Positions 46,829 through 59,325 of a DNA stretch of 64,000 bases are shown in pieces; position 1 is the stretch's first letter, and each line of letters starts with the position of its first letter. A program made the position numbers and the translations under genes. The stretch comes from Clonostachys chloroleuca. Taxonomy: Eukaryota > Ascomycota > Sordariomycetes > Hypocreales > Bionectriaceae. The stretch covers positions 9,238,001 to 9,302,000 of the forward strand of contig JBANAY010000004.1 in the NCBI GenBank assembly GCA_037952775.1, in the 5' to 3' direction. The notes beneath the pieces are model-generated. The model had not been told where the DNA came from, ran no database searches, and saw only the letters and a program-made list of their open reading frames with translations.

Positions 46829-48402
46829 CTAAGCACACCTTTTTGCAAACTGGTTGAATTGTTCATCGGCGAGAAGTCTGCTCATCGCCTCTGATTCTAG
46901 CCCGACAACAGCTTCCAGGCTACCGTCTCTCAATCTTGGGAGAATAATGATATTACCATCGGATCCCTCGCCCGGGACTCTCATAGAATCAATGAAGCCT
47001 AATGCACCCCAGTTTCTTTCGTAAACTTTAACATCAGCCCATGATGTAGCAACGACGTTTGGTCCAAGGAAAGCGTTGAATGGGAGCGCGAAATCTGTTG
47101 GATCAGGCCTCGAACTGAGGAGACCGATTGTCAAAGGCACTCTGTTGGGACTATTGAACGCAACTAGCGACTTGCGAATGGTGGTGGCAGCTTGCGTTAG
47201 CCCATTATCACCGAGCAGGGTAGTTGCGGCAAGTGGCTCCGTTGTTGTGCACATTGATCCATTGCCTAGATATGTTGGCGGGAGAGGTGGACTTGTGCGG
47301 CTGCGAATATTGATAGCGTACCACATCGAAGAAGATTTGTTCTTTATGTCGTCCTGGGGAGAGGAGGCGCCACCGGTCCATCGAGCGACTGTCATTCTGC
47401 TCCATAAGAAGGCGCAAAGTGCGTCGTTGGTCGAGAAAGCAGCGGCGGAGGATTTGAGCTTGGCAAGCGCTTGCGGAGACAAGCAGAAGACGTGAGTGGC
47501 TAGTGAGGGGAGTTGAGGAGGCATCTGAGGTGGTTGCAATATGGCTGCTGGTATCAGTTGATACTCTGGGAAATCAGATAAGGGTGCTCCGGAAATCCCG
47601 TTCATAAGGGGTTCACGGTCGTGCGATGGGGAGTCATAAGTGCTGAAAGAGCCAGAACCGTTAGCCGCAGCTGTGTTCTGTGCCCAGGTGCCGACAATCG
47701 TGTCAAGAGCCGTGGCGTCTCCCACTGCGTGGTGGATGCCTACTGATAGCAAAAGTCCTCCCTTGACAAAACTGGCCTGTGCCCTCATCACTGGCTGTGG
47801 AGGTTCTGCCATCACTCCGATGGGGCCTAGTTCGTCGGTTGAAAGTTTCGAAAGTGGGAAGCCGTTCGTTTTAAGATCTTCGTAGGGTGGAAGAACGTCT
47901 GTTAGGTCTCGATAGCTAAATGCAGTGATTGTATAAGTGGTGACGTTCTCAAGAGATGCAAGGCTATCTATGCACTGACCAAAACCTGAGGCCCGATGTA
48001 GAATCCACGATCTGAATTCTATTGTTCTTTATTTCACTGCCTTCTTCGGGTCCCTATGAGGGAGAGAAAAGTATGTTAGCCCGGGGGCGGTAATAGGGAA
48101 CTGAGCAAAGTGGTGGCACTCACAATAACACCGGCGATCCAAGGAATGGAGCGGATCGTGTGGGCAAGTCCGATTCTTAACTTCTCATACCTGTGATAAC
48201 ATGTTAGCAAGTTTATTCGACTGGAATGTGGACGATAACCTGGTACATACAGTTCGTCATAGTCAGCGTCAGTCTCCAGCGGAAAGCACAATATCCACCT
48301 TGCGCCGTACACTCTTGGCATGTTCATGTCCAGAGGAGTGAGTTTTTGCGTAGAAGATGATTCTGGTAAGCCATACTGGCGTGGCCTTACAAATTGAGCC
48401 AT
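46829..48402 (-). CDS. BAHD/trichothecene 3-O-acetyltransferase-like enzyme
   Basis: Four exons (48251-48402, 48124-48190, 47980-48053, 46829-47915) give 459 aa. The family transfers acyl groups from acyl-CoA to hydroxyls or amines of secondary metabolites. The catalytic HxxxD motif is seen as GIHHAVGDA (about residue 185). The second family motif position reads VYERNWGALGF in place of DFGWG, as common in fungal members. Other family landmarks are TPLDMNMPRVYG near the N-terminus, FPLSKLSTDELGPIGVM, STNDALCAFLWSRMT and SFVKGGLLLSVG. The third intron (GTCAGT to TTTAG) is the least certain. A TATATA at about 48494-48499 lies ~95 bp upstream. The adjacent Zn2Cys6 gene 392 bp upstream on the same strand suggests a small regulated pair. 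No polyketide synthase, NRPS or terpene cyclase is in the window, so the acceptor substrate is unknown. Confidence 0.85.
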
Positions 48403-48493
48403 AGCGAGAAAGAAAGAGTGAGCCGGCGAGCGAGATTATGGAGGAGAAGTAGAGTGAAGAAAGAATGTCATTCCTGAGAGGTTGGAGGCAGGC

Positions 48494-48500
48494 ATATATA
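48494..48500 (-). promoter_or_regulatory. TATA box of the acetyltransferase gene
   Basis: TATATAG-type element about 95 bp upstream of the ATG at 48402; position and sequence fit a fungal core promoter. Confidence 0.45.
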
Positions 48501-48794
48501 GTCTAACAAGTCGTTGAGCAAGCCTGGGAAATTAGGCAGCCATAGACAAACATGAAGGAGCGAATAGAAACCAGATCCTCATTGCCACCGGAAGGGGAGT
48601 GTCCTGAGCTGAAGATGATTTTGAAGTAGTGGATTCAATTATCAAACTTACTCGACTCTGAATGGGCATCTCAAAGCATACTCGATGTGGTTTAGTGTTT
48701 GGATGGAGCCAATATTTGAATCCCTGTCGTTATCCATGAGCCCCCTGCACCCTTGCTGGTTTCACTCGTCACTCGCTGGCACAACCATTGAATG

Positions 48795-50593
48795 CTACAC
48801 GCAATCAAACCGGAATGATTCAGGGCCACCGAGGAGAGTTCGGCTTGGTGTATTTAGAGCCAACCGTGCTTGCGCGTCTCCGCTAGCGGCAATGCTCTGG
48901 AGTTGCCAGCGGATCCATTGCCGTTGATTCTCTGATATCGTGACTGCGCCAGATGCCACATACAAGGGCCAGATAAGAGAGAAGCTTCCATTCGGAAATT
49001 GTTTGGCTTGATTTCCATCTCCCCAATTGGCTGGGGCCCCATACCATTCTGGGAGTCCATACCATTCTTGGCCTCGCTGCTGACCCTTTCCTACACCCGC
49101 CGGTACTGTCATTCTCGATAGATCATGCCCCAAAAGGAACGGAACACTGGCACAAATTTCATCCACAATGTTTTGAATTTTTCTTTCTCCTTCTGCGTTG
49201 CCGGTGGCCACGCATTGATCTTCGTTGTGGCCTGTTCGTGATAAGGCTGTTGCTCGACACAGCAACGATAGCAGAATGAGTCTCGAAACACGATAGAAAT
49301 TCCAAACACGAGCCACGTAGAAATCTGGGTATCGATGAATATGCTGGGGGCAAAAGTCCCGCGCATTTGGCCCAGTTTTGATTTCGGTTGCTTGGGTATA
49401 TGACCAGGAGCTTGGAAGGTTGTCTGCCCAATGTGAGAGCTCCTCGTCGATAGCCTCGGCGCTCTTAGCCAACTCCTCGGCGTGAGACTTATCTGCACCT
49501 TCCGGCTGATTAAGAAAGACGAGGCCTTGGCATTGTAGTGTAGGTATCCTGGATGCTATAGCGAAGAGCTGGTTCTCCGGGTCCTGGAATGCGCCGGGTT
49601 TGGTGAAGACCTCGTCGACCGGGGAGCAGGCTTGCATTTGGCTCAAAACCTAGAGGAAAGGTTAGCAAGCTGATAACAGATTAGAACCTGTAGAAAGAAT
49701 CTTACAATGCTTTTGCGAACGAAACAGAACAGGCCTTGTGCCAGCTGTGACTGTAGCATATTTGACCCTCGATATTGTACCAGAGCAGCTCCTCCGCTGA
49801 CATGAGTGTCCCAGGCTGAACGCAAGGTTGCTTCCTGAGTTATGGTCTGGTAGGATGGTCCCTTGTTAGTCTAAAAAAGGAGAAAGATTCCGATCCAAAC
49901 ACCCAAACACGAACCTCGTAGCCACACAGGAGGAGGACTGCGTACAATGTCTCATCCGCTTTTGCTTGGATAGGATCCTGGATTGCGCGTTGAATTGCAA
50001 TGAGGGCAGCATTATATCTTTTCCTTGCTGTTATTTTGGAGTCTGGTACCAAATTCGGAAGTAGGACGTGCGAAATTGACTCTGTTGCCAAGCGTAGAGC
50101 AGACCCTATCCTGCTCTTGGTGTATAGGCTTGGTAGGTACATTTGGAGCTGGCGTGCAGGGTCTTTCTCCGAAAGATTGCTTAGCGTGGTGGTATAGAAG
50201 TAGCAAATGGCAATATCCTGGCATTGCAGAAAAAGCAGAGACGAGGGCGGGGGAGTTGGGTGCTGGGGGAAGTTTGCGTCCCTGCCAGCATGCCTTCGTC
50301 GAGCCTTGATTTGGGTCCTCGCAGTCTCGTCACGGAACATCAGGGTTGACTGATCTCTATACCCAACACACGTTCTCTTCATCCGTACGCATCGCGAGCA
50401 AGAGGGACGTCGCTGATCGCACTGCGCATGTGGTTAACAAGTGATGTGTGCATCGAGCACCTAATTCTTGCTTTTACCTTGGTGTGTAATCTCCTATATA
50501 GACAGCTGGTGTTAGTGGATTAGACCATCGACCTAATAACAAAACCTACCGACAGTTCTCGCATCCGCGGCTTGGTTTCCCACAATATACCAT
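48795..50593 (-). CDS. Zn2Cys6 transcription factor (520 aa)
   Basis: Five exons (50550-50593, 50478-50493, 49915-50421, 49706-49846, 48795-49649); exon 2 is only 16 nt. The spliced N-terminus starts MVYCGKPSRGCENCRRLHTK and continues CDQRRPSCSRCVRMKRTC. That completes the six-cysteine cluster CENC-x6-C-x6-C-x2-C-x6-C, followed by VGYRDQSTLMFRDET, the usual linker of this subfamily. The middle region has ITARKRYNAALIAIQRAI, ETLYAVLLLCGYE and AWDTHVSGGAALVQYRG, all typical of fungal regulators of the DUF3468 or Fungal_trans_2 type. The C-terminal half has IWPLYVASGAV. The joining of all five exons keeps the frame without stops. It probably regulates the acetyltransferase gene just downstream. 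Confidence 0.87.
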
Positions 50594-52581
50594 GGTCCTT
50601 TTCTGCTTGCAAGTATGATGGACCGCAGAGCCAGGCTCTTCTGTAAGAAAGGGGTTTATGTGGAGAAGCCAACAGCACCCACAGTGATCAGAAGGGGCCG
50701 GATTAGGGAGGCTCGTTGGATGCACGAAAATAACACGTGACCCCCCGAAGCCTTAGCTCAGGGCCTCAGGTTCCCTGTAAGAGTCACTGTAGTGCCTTTA
50801 CCCCTGTAAGGATCACTATATGCACATGCGAGGAAGCTTTAATCTCCCTGCCTACGAGACCTTCCTTCTTCCTCCTTGCGATTCTTTACAACCATCCGGG
50901 TTGACGCTTCATTGCACCCAGCCCATCCCAAGGCCGATACAAACTACATTTTCAATGTACATATCGTCCCCGTTCGTGTCATGGTGGCTGCAAGGGAGGA
51001 CAACGCTAAGCTTGAAAGCTTGAACGCGGTACTTACAAGCACACAATGTTGTTTTCAGTATGTCTCGCTAACAAAGACCTAGCTGAACAACTCCAAGACC
51101 TCAGCTTCCTCCATGCTTGTCAAGAAGGACGAGTCTCAAAAGAAGAAGAATAATAATAACGGCAATAAACGCGCCTCTCACGAGCAGGCTAAGGAGAGGT
51201 CAGCGAAGGAATGCCTGCCGAACTCGAACGCAGGGATGATCACCTCCAAAACGGACGCTATGGAGGCAGACTCGAAGGCCCAGCTCCAGGACCCTTCTTT
51301 TCGCGGAGAAAATCCTTGTACTTTGACAGTATTTCTCTCCAATCTGGAAGAACCGGAACTCTCTGCTGTAAACGGATCGAGGGAACCTCCTAATTGCTGA
51401 TTTCGTCCACGACGGATTTTTCAAATGCCACCATTCTACCTAATACATTCTATGCCCCCCCCCTCCACTGGATCTCAACCACGGACAGCAACGTTGGGTC
51501 CTTAGCACGCAGCGATCGCTCCTCTCAATAGCCCTACCTTCCCACTCTCAGTTCCCTAGGACATCCCTCCGCCGTACCTGGACCACAAGAGCCAGTGTGG
51601 CTTGGGCGCCCCAAGAAGAGTGCTCAGCGCACAGCTTCACCCATGGCGGTGTCCTCAGACCAGGCATCCTCAGTGCGACATACCGCACGCGGCCGCTTTC
51701 GTGAGGGTCATCGCCCGCAGCAATCGCTCTTCTTGACGGGAGATAGGCGAAGATTCGCCTATTACCTTTTGTTTCGAAAGGCATCTTGTTCTTTCGCAAC
51801 CAGGGCAACCCACCCCACCTCGCATGGATCAACAGCGACTGTGTTTATAGCATCAGCCTGCCATGCTAGCCTTACGCCACCAGGGCACCGGCTAGCATCT
51901 TTGTTGTGACCGGGATGTCAGCTGCCCGATGACCTCGAGCGCACGGGCGGAGTTTGCGTTCTTGCATTTTAGTCGATGATTGTGTCGCGGATCAAGGGAG
52001 GGTTTCACTTTCTGACAATTGAATACTGATGCCCCCGACAGTCCCTATTAATCATTACGGCGGTCCTAGAAAAAGGACATATGCCACGGGAGGAGTCTTC
52101 GAGACTCGGCACTGGAAGCATGGAATTCTGGTTTCTCATTGTGAAGGAAATCTCCTTGAAATAAAGGCACACGTCCTATTTTATTATTCCACGATATTCT
52201 ACCGCAACTCTGAGGAAGGTGGGTGTAAAATGTATGAAGCTCTAAGCTTAATTATGGAAGGGAGAGTTCGAGTACAAAGGGAAAACTAGCAATAACGATG
52301 CCAAACCCCACATCTCAACACAATGAATCGCAAATATTTCTTAAAATTCTACGTACTCAGCTCCATAAGTGACTATGTCGTTTCATACCTTGCACCGCAG
52401 ACTGATGGCTGAGCCTCTAAAAGCTAGAGCGTATGTGGCGACATAAAATAATTAAGACAGGTACGCAAGGAAGCTCAAGACAAATGCTTTGAGGCTCTAG
52501 TGCGCAAGACAAATCATCGATCGACTCTTAGAAGGATCCCTATCTCCCCCACAACTCTGCATAGCCCTATTGTTTACTGGG
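50594..52581. other. Intergenic region with the third copy of the dispersed repeat
   Basis: No gene is supported. A 95-codon plus frame (51113-51400; MLVKKDESQKKKNNNNGNKR start) is low-complexity and ends without conserved features. A 94-codon minus frame (51548-51832) overlaps a 104-codon plus frame and neither is convincing. Confidence 0.4.
52258..52348 (-). repeat. Dispersed repeat family, copy 3 (inverted)
   Basis: Read on minus: GATTCATTGTGTTGAGATGTGG, GGTTTGGCATCGTTATTGCT, then TACTCGAACTCTCC. It matches copies at 34105-34200 and 45618-45742 through the first ~40 bp and the CTCGAACTCTC end. Confidence 0.55.
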
Positions 52582-53716
52582 TCAAGCCTCTGGATGATCA
52601 ATCTTGATGACCACCTTGGCAAAATGCTTCTTCTCCTTCAGGTGTCTATAAGCTTCTTTCGCCTCCACCAACTCGAAAACTTTATCGTCCACAGCGGGTA
52701 CGATCCCTTTCTCATCAATAAAGCGCACTGCCTCCTTGAGATGTGTTCTACTGCCAGCCAGAATACCACGAACAACGCAGGTATGAAGTAGAACGGAGAA
52801 AAGGGGCACTGCATCCGCGTTTGCTCCAACGCCGCCGACAACTTGGACGAGGCCATCGACCCGCACTGAGGCCAGAGACTGCGCGAGTGTTTCATTGCCC
52901 CCAATGTCAATGACAAAGTCGAAGCCCCGCCCACCAGGAGTAAAACTGCGGGCTTCCTGACCCCAGGAGTCTGGGCTCGTCCTGTAATTGACTGTGTGTT
53001 TTGCACCGAGAGCCTTGAGACGAGTGGCCTTTTCATCCGAGGAAGTTGTCGCGACAACGTTGGCACCAGCCGCAGCGGCGAGTTGCAAGCAGGCAACGCT
53101 GACGCCGCCGGTTCCTTGGACCAGCACCCAGGAGTCAGGTTCGACATGATGGCCCTTTAGGCCGAAAAAGGCGTTCCATGCCGTGGTCCAATTGCAAGTC
53201 AGCGTTGCAGCAGGCAGCCATCCCAGTGACTTGGGCGCATGGACGAGGCCGACCTCCGGGAATACACCGTGTGACCGCAGAGTCCCATCGTCTCCCTGGC
53301 CGAGACAGAGCACGGCGTCTGCCAAGCCAGCCAATGCATCGTCGCCGTCTCTCTCGGCGAGCTTGGGTGCGAGGTAGGTGATGACACGGTCTCCGACGTG
53401 GAATTCTTGGACGGCTGGACCGACAGCCTTGACGATGCCAGCGCCATCGCATCCTGGGACGATCGGAGGGTTGATGGGGCCGTTGATACCCTTGATCAGG
53501 TGTTAGCATCTGGACCATTGGAGTACGTGACACCATGCTTCGACTTACAGCCGGACCAGCAATGACAAGCTCTCGGTAGTTGAGGCTGGCGGCGTGCAAC
53601 TCAACCAGAACATCCTTGGGCCCGAGTTCGCCTGCAGATGGGACTTTAACATCCCGCTGGTACTCGAGAGAGGTCTCGAAGCCCTCTTGTCCGGTCAAAA
53701 TCCATCGTCGAGACAT
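52582..53716 (-). CDS. Medium-chain dehydrogenase / NADPH:quinone reductase-like oxidoreductase
   Basis: Two exons (53549-53716, 52582-53490) encode 358 aa, the normal length of zinc-independent and zinc-type MDR enzymes. The N-terminal GroES-like domain has KDVLVELHAASLNYRELVI, PPIVPGCDGAGIVKAVG and VGDRVITYL. The Rossmann domain has VLVQGTGGVSVACLQLAAA (nucleotide-binding GTGGVS, about residue 197), ATTSSDEKATRLKALGAKH, FDFVIDIGGNETLAQSL and QVVGGVG. The C-terminus ends with EAYRHLKEKKHFAKVVI. The typical zinc Cys/Glu pair is absent at the first-domain site (N-Y-R-E is present), which points to a quinone-oxidoreductase-like member. It should reduce quinones, enals or alcohols with NAD(P)H. 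The gene is divergent from the regulator-like gene at 54415. Confidence 0.9.
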
Positions 53717-54414
53717 CTTGGGAGGGTTCCTGGGTCGGCGATTGGTTGCAATATGGTCTTTATTGCTATTAGTTACAAGTCTTGTGCGTGTGATAGGACC
53801 GTTAGATGGCTTGTAAAAAGACGTACTTCGGAAGGGTTTATATCCTTCTCTGGAGGCCGGTCTATCCGGCCTCCAGAGTCGAGGTCCCTTTATCATACGC
53901 CCCATCGAGGCGAATTGGTGGGCTTGCTGAATGGACTCCTAGTCAAAGAACCGGGATGATTATGGATCCTTGGGACATGGAGTTTGTGCAACCATCACAA
54001 GCCTGCATCACTAAGAAGCAGGCGCGGCCCGCACAAACAATTTATTCAGAACTACCCAACTACTCAGTATGGAAATCCTTTTAAAGTAGGTAATACACAT
54101 TATTTTAATTTTGTTATCTTATTTGGAAATCATTGCAGAAATAAGATCCGAAAAGTATAGTTTTACATATACTGATGGTTTATCGATGGGACGCCTAGAA
54201 TCGCTGGAAAGGACATTGAGGATCAAAGTGGAGCTCATGCCGTTTGTGGATATTTCGACTTTGTACTAAAATCTCATTCTCCGAATCGGGTATAAGTCGA
54301 CTTATTAATCAACCGCTCCCTGGCATATCATCAGATTATCAACCTCACCAGGCTTCTCCAGCGATCTTGGTCCTAAACACCATTTTCCATAAACAGCAAA
54401 TAAATCCAGCAGGA
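53717..54414. promoter_or_regulatory. Divergent promoter region
   Basis: A 698-bp region shared by the MDR gene (minus) and the regulator-like gene (plus). It contains an inverted repeat around 53850-53890, where GAGGCCGG and CCGGCCTC face each other. AT-rich sequence runs at 54060-54150. No TATA box could be fixed with certainty. Confidence 0.45.
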
Positions 54415-55814
54415 ATGAATCAGCAAGGTCTTATTTTCCTCAACGCGACGGGCGCCCCGGTGTTGTCTCGTGCCGACTCGCGGCAGATGAGGGCACACAT
54501 TACCAAATCCAATTTTGCCAAGCGACGCCAGCGCGCATCCCAGGGTGAGACCAAGGGCAACGAGGACAACAAACAGACCCCTCAACAAGCATTGCATCGA
54601 AGAAAGAGGTGCCAGCAAAAGAGCCAGCGAACCGCCTCTCAAGCAAATCCGACGAAATTGCCAAGCAGGGAATCTCCCCAATATGTCCCTTCCATGCAGC
54701 TACGTGAGTTGGAGGCGCTTAAGAATCCCCCATACCATTCCTGTATACCTGACACCTAGTAGTCCGTAATTTCCGCTACCTTGTCTTTCTAGACATACGG
54801 CCGACCGTCCAAGACCCCGTGGAAAAGGCCTGGTTCGACCTTATCACCTCGGAGCCGGTAGTGTTCGAAGCGTCATTGGCCGGGGGCATGCGGTGCTGGG
54901 GCCCCGACGACGAGTCGCAGCAAAATGCCGACCTCCATCTATCAAAAGCGACAAAGCTTCTGGTAGACCGTATCAGCTGCGAGCAGGTCCCGTCAGATGC
55001 GATGATAGGAGCTGTGATGACCATGGCCTTCGGGGAGCGCATGGCAGACAATGACGAAGCGTGGAATGTCCACATGGAGGGACTGATTAAGATGATGCAG
55101 CAGAGACGACACCATGGCGCAAGCTCTTTGCCACCTGTTTTACGCAGCCTCGTTGCCTTGTTCGTACAGCCCCTTAGGCCTTCAATGCGCGGACGCTAAT
55201 GTTATAGGGACCTCATGAATCACGTCCTGGGCTTCCCACGCTTCTACCATCCTAAGGTCGTCGACATGCTGAGCAGCCACGGTGACCAAGTGATATCCAC
55301 GTTAGCTCCCATCTCAACCGATATATCTTTGCTCAAGACCGCCGTAGGTGCTCCAGAAACAGGTCATGTGGGACAAGCTTCCCATGACGTTGCAGGGCCA
55401 CTCGAAAGACTACGGCTTGCAACTCACGCTCTTCGAGAGTTTAACGAGCCCTACATAAAGGCCACATCCCGTTCACTCGAAGTATACCTCAATCTGCTCT
55501 GGCCTCTATTATTCCCAATGGATCTTCATTCGGTAGGAACCGAACTGAAAGATGCAATCAGCGAGTTCCGCATCAAAGCTTGTCCCTACATGGACTTAAC
55601 ATCACCACACTACATTCTAGGGCTCCTGGCTACCGCAAACGACTCTGAGGCAAGATCTTGGTTCCTAGAAAGGATCCAGGGTTCAGTGCAGGTGATGAGG
55701 CAACGCGGGTGGTCTGATCCCCTCAGCTTGATGAAAAAGGGCTTGGAGCATGAGCCGCATATACATCACCTATTCAGGGCGCTTTGGGGTGACGAAACCA
55801 ATGGAGCGATGTAA
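54415..55814 (+). CDS. Fungal regulator-like protein without zinc cluster (Fungal_trans_2-type)
   Basis: Three exons (54415-54703, 54793-55159, 55208-55814) give 420 aa. The N-terminus LIFLNATGAPVLSRADSRQM and RAHITKSNFAKRRQRASQ match a common fungal family that begins with F-x-N-x-TG and R-x-H, followed by a basic stretch. Such proteins are annotated as transcription-factor-like but lack the Zn2Cys6 cluster. Next come EKAWFDLITSEPVVFEASLA, MIGAVMTMAFGERMADNDEAW, HMEGLIKMMQQRR, ISEFRIKACPYMDL and a C-terminus on FRALWGD. The second intron (GTTCGT to TATAG, 48 nt) is inferred from the reading frames. The gene is intact and adjacent to the MDR enzyme, so a local regulatory role is possible. Confidence 0.8.
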
Positions 55815-58800
55815 ATAGTGCATCTCTATCACTTTCATACATAAATATATTCCCCTGAAGACGATGGAGAACAAATGGTATGAGATTGGTATACTTGAAG
55901 TCTTGCGTTGGGTTAAGGAGTGCTCTTCGGGCTTATTCAATCAAGGAGGCTCTTTACTAAGTCTATCTCTACCTAGATATAGAAAGAAGGGGAGTTTTCC
56001 TTGATAGGGACCAGCTCTCTGGCTACTTTTACAGATTTAATCCCTTGTTAGCCCTGAGGGTTTGGAAACCCTCGAGTGACGAGGATGTCTCCTGCGTGAC
56101 CACATAACCCTACTCCTCGTAGCTGTAGCCTGTAACATGCTGCTAACAGATGATTCGGTTTAAGCCGGCTATGACCGGAGTGACCCTGGAGGGTCAGTAA
56201 TCAGCTACGGCCTAGGCACCATTAATGCTTTGCTAATTAAGTCCTCCGGCGCCGGAAGCGCGGCGTGGATCTTGGTTGCAAACTAGACAGCGAAAAGGAC
56301 CACTATACGGCTCGTGGTCTCTTGGTGATTCCTGAGAGGGCTTGATGTCTTAGACTGAGACGGTTCGTCAATGAACCTAAGCTAAAAAGCTGTCATGGCC
56401 GACAGTAGACGCTTTCAACAACCCCCGCAGAGCCTAGAGCTCCGTATATAGACCCTCCTCTTTCAATATTTTAGCAAGCGAATCTCTGGGGTTTGGGACT
56501 TTTCGTCTTCTTGCCACTAAGTATCGTTAACCAGTGTGTGACCTCCTCTGGGGTGTCTTCAGTGAAGTCACCTCGTCTTCGTAGTTATCTTGCTACTAGA
56601 AACAGTCGGTTGACTTTGAAATCTCTCTACCTAGTTCTGTTGATGGTCTATTGAGTCTCAGCGAATCAAAACTCGAGCGAAAGAACTGTTAGGGTTACTG
56701 CAGATTCTAGAAGTTTACGGGTGTGGAACTATAGCTTTTAGGAAATGCAATCGAATTCAATTTTCCACCACCCATAAGGAATCGGATGAAGCTAGACTCC
56801 GTCAGCAGTGTCACATCTTCGCGGTGAGGAAAGAAAAGGTGTTGCTATGCCACACTGGAACTGATAGTAATACTATGTGAAGCCATTATCCTAACTCTAG
56901 TCCTCCTATGACGGCTCTACTCGGTTGTAATAGTCGTACTCCCGGGCAGGTGTAGCAGGATACCGACCTCTGAGAAGGCTTCCAATATTGAGATGTTCGG
57001 AGACAGGGGTTCGTATACCCCTTGGGGGTACGTTGACAAAAAGTTCTGTAAAGTACCAATACAACTGTCCCTCGAGGTCCAAGCTGACTCGCTGTTCTCG
57101 GGAGGCCGTTGTTTTCGGGAGGCCTTGAGCCACGGGATGGTAGGAAATTGGAATGATTCAAGCGGAAGTTTCTTCTGGCAGCGTGGCATCTGTCTGGCTA
57201 TTGTCAAGAGGGCCTGCTGGCAGATGTGTGATTTCGCAACATGCAATGCATGGGATGACACAGCCTTGTATGCATTCTTTGGGGGCAGAGTCAGTGCCAC
57301 ATAGGATCAGCCACCCCGGCCATGGCTCCCGCCTAGTTGGTGCATCGGATGCGGGCGAGGCAAGAACCTCAAACAACGCAGTTGCATTCCCGGCGGAGTG
57401 TCTCCCGGACCGTCCATAAATGGAGATCTAGGCGGATCGACATCCTTGCTGCATCTTGACCGGTGCCGTTGTTGGCTTTGAGTGCAACCCTTCCTGTGGC
57501 GCCATGGGACACGAGTGCTGGGATGTTTGCAGGCCGATTCAATGCGATTATATCGGCGATGATCGGGCTTTTGTTCGTCGGACTGCCAATCACCGTCTGT
57601 TAGTAAGAGTCGCGCAATCAAAATGACTCCCAGAATACGACTCTGGGCTTCCGGAGGCGAGCCAATCGCTACACCTGGCATCAGTTGTATGTATGTGCGG
57701 GCGCTTAGACGCTGGGCAATGCATGGGCGGAGTCTGTCTGCCAGCTGGTTTGGACGGTCGTCGATGCAGATGGAACGAGGATGCATGTAAAGAGCAGGTA
57801 GGTAATGTGCATTGGCGAGGCACGACGATAACATGGCCACTGAACGGGCTCTCCAGGCATGTGCGATAAGCCAGGTACAAAGCCTGAAGCACCAGAGTGG
57901 CTTTCCTGGCGGCCAACCCGGAGTGTGCACGATGAGCTCTCCCCATTGACCCTCCATGGAACATCGAGAGTCGCAACCACCAAAAGTCCATGAAATCAAT
58001 ATTGCATCACACCTGCTTAAATACCACCTGTCGTCGTAACCGAAGCCACTCGAGCTGAAGCGGTCACGCCATTGCCGGCCCTTTCTAGTCTGCTGTGCGT
58101 CATGGGCAACATCAGGAATCACATGCAACCAGTAGCACTGCCCAATATAGTATGAGATTGTGAAATAATGCCGTTGAATGTGGATTTAGAGGGTATGAAA
58201 TATATACAGTTGATTTATAGCCATCAAGAAGCCCGCCTATGCCGTGATTTCATTTTTGTCTCTCCCCATTGGCTCCTTCACTTTCCGTAGATGAGTGTGA
58301 AGGGATAATCCACTTTTGGATCACCTCGAAGCCTGTGGTGAAGAACGTAGTGAGTTGCCGAGTCCAATATGGTGGCCTGGTGGAGGAGGCTTATACGATT
58401 GAGGTAGAATCGGTGCGGGAAATGAAGTAGGATATTCCAGAGGAAATTGGCCTTGACGGTAATGAGCCTGAGAGTTTTGGGGGTATTGAGGGAAGTCACC
58501 GTCCTGTAAAGCGAGGTTTTAATGGCCGGAGGAGCCCAGCACCTCCGCTGGGTCTGGTGCGCTCTCGACGTCCTCTGAAAATCCGCGGGAAGGAATAATT
58601 CTCACGCCAGGTCGTACTCATAGCCGAGCGTAGAGTGGCGTCCCAAAACTGAACTGATGAAGAAGATCAGTCAGACTCATGTTGATCGTCGCAGCGGCCT
58701 TGTGAAGATGAGAAATATCTCCTTTGCCACCTTGATTCGAAAGTAAATCATTGGACTCCCTCGCTAAGTCGTACTGATGGATGCTATGGGGGAATGTTCC

Positions 58801-59325
58801 CTTTAGGAACTAGGCTTGGTTCGGCGGGTGATTCCCGTGGTCCGGGACTATCGTTGAGGATAACCATCCATGTCTCGCCAACCCAAAGGCTCTCGCTCGT
58901 CTGGGACAGCTCACTTCCAAGCGAACTGTCCCGGAGATGAAGGATTTCATCAAGTCGGCGTGGCACGCAGACCCCAGGTTTTTGTGGCAGTTGATGCAAA
59001 GCTTGACACTCTTGATGATGCTCTAAGTGCAAACTGCATGAGCACCAAAGGAATATTCAATTGTTCTTCGTCCACCAGAGCGTCGTGGCCTGATGGAGGA
59101 GGCCCATACGATTGAGATGCTGGAAATGAACGACCCAGGGGGCTGGGTGCTTTCGCCCTCAGCGCTCGCGCCCCCGCTGCTGATGGTTGTTTATCCTTCA
59201 ACTTGGGCCAGGAGTGACTGCGATTGCCTGTTGAATGATTTTGAGAAGTTGCCAATAGGAGGCAAATTCCCAGGCGACGAGACTATCGTCGCATCAACGA
59301 AGTAATCGCTTTCTGTCCCAAAGCT
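55815..59325. other. 3.5-kb gene-poor stretch with degenerate duplications
   Basis: No gene is supported. The long minus frame at 57307-58128 (273 codons) has no ATG at its head, no domain and competing frames of similar length, so I do not call it. Segments at 58370-58435 and 59085-59135 share GTGGCCTG(G/A)TGGAGGAGGC(T/C)(T/C)ATACGATTGAG and GGAAATGAA. This is a diverged direct repeat about 715 bp apart. The region 56050-56880 is full of stops in all frames and could be old transposon sequence. Confidence 0.45.

Noticed and set aside
57307..58128. 273-codon minus-strand frame
   Set aside because: Its head codon is TTG, two other frames are also long there, and no domain was recognised.
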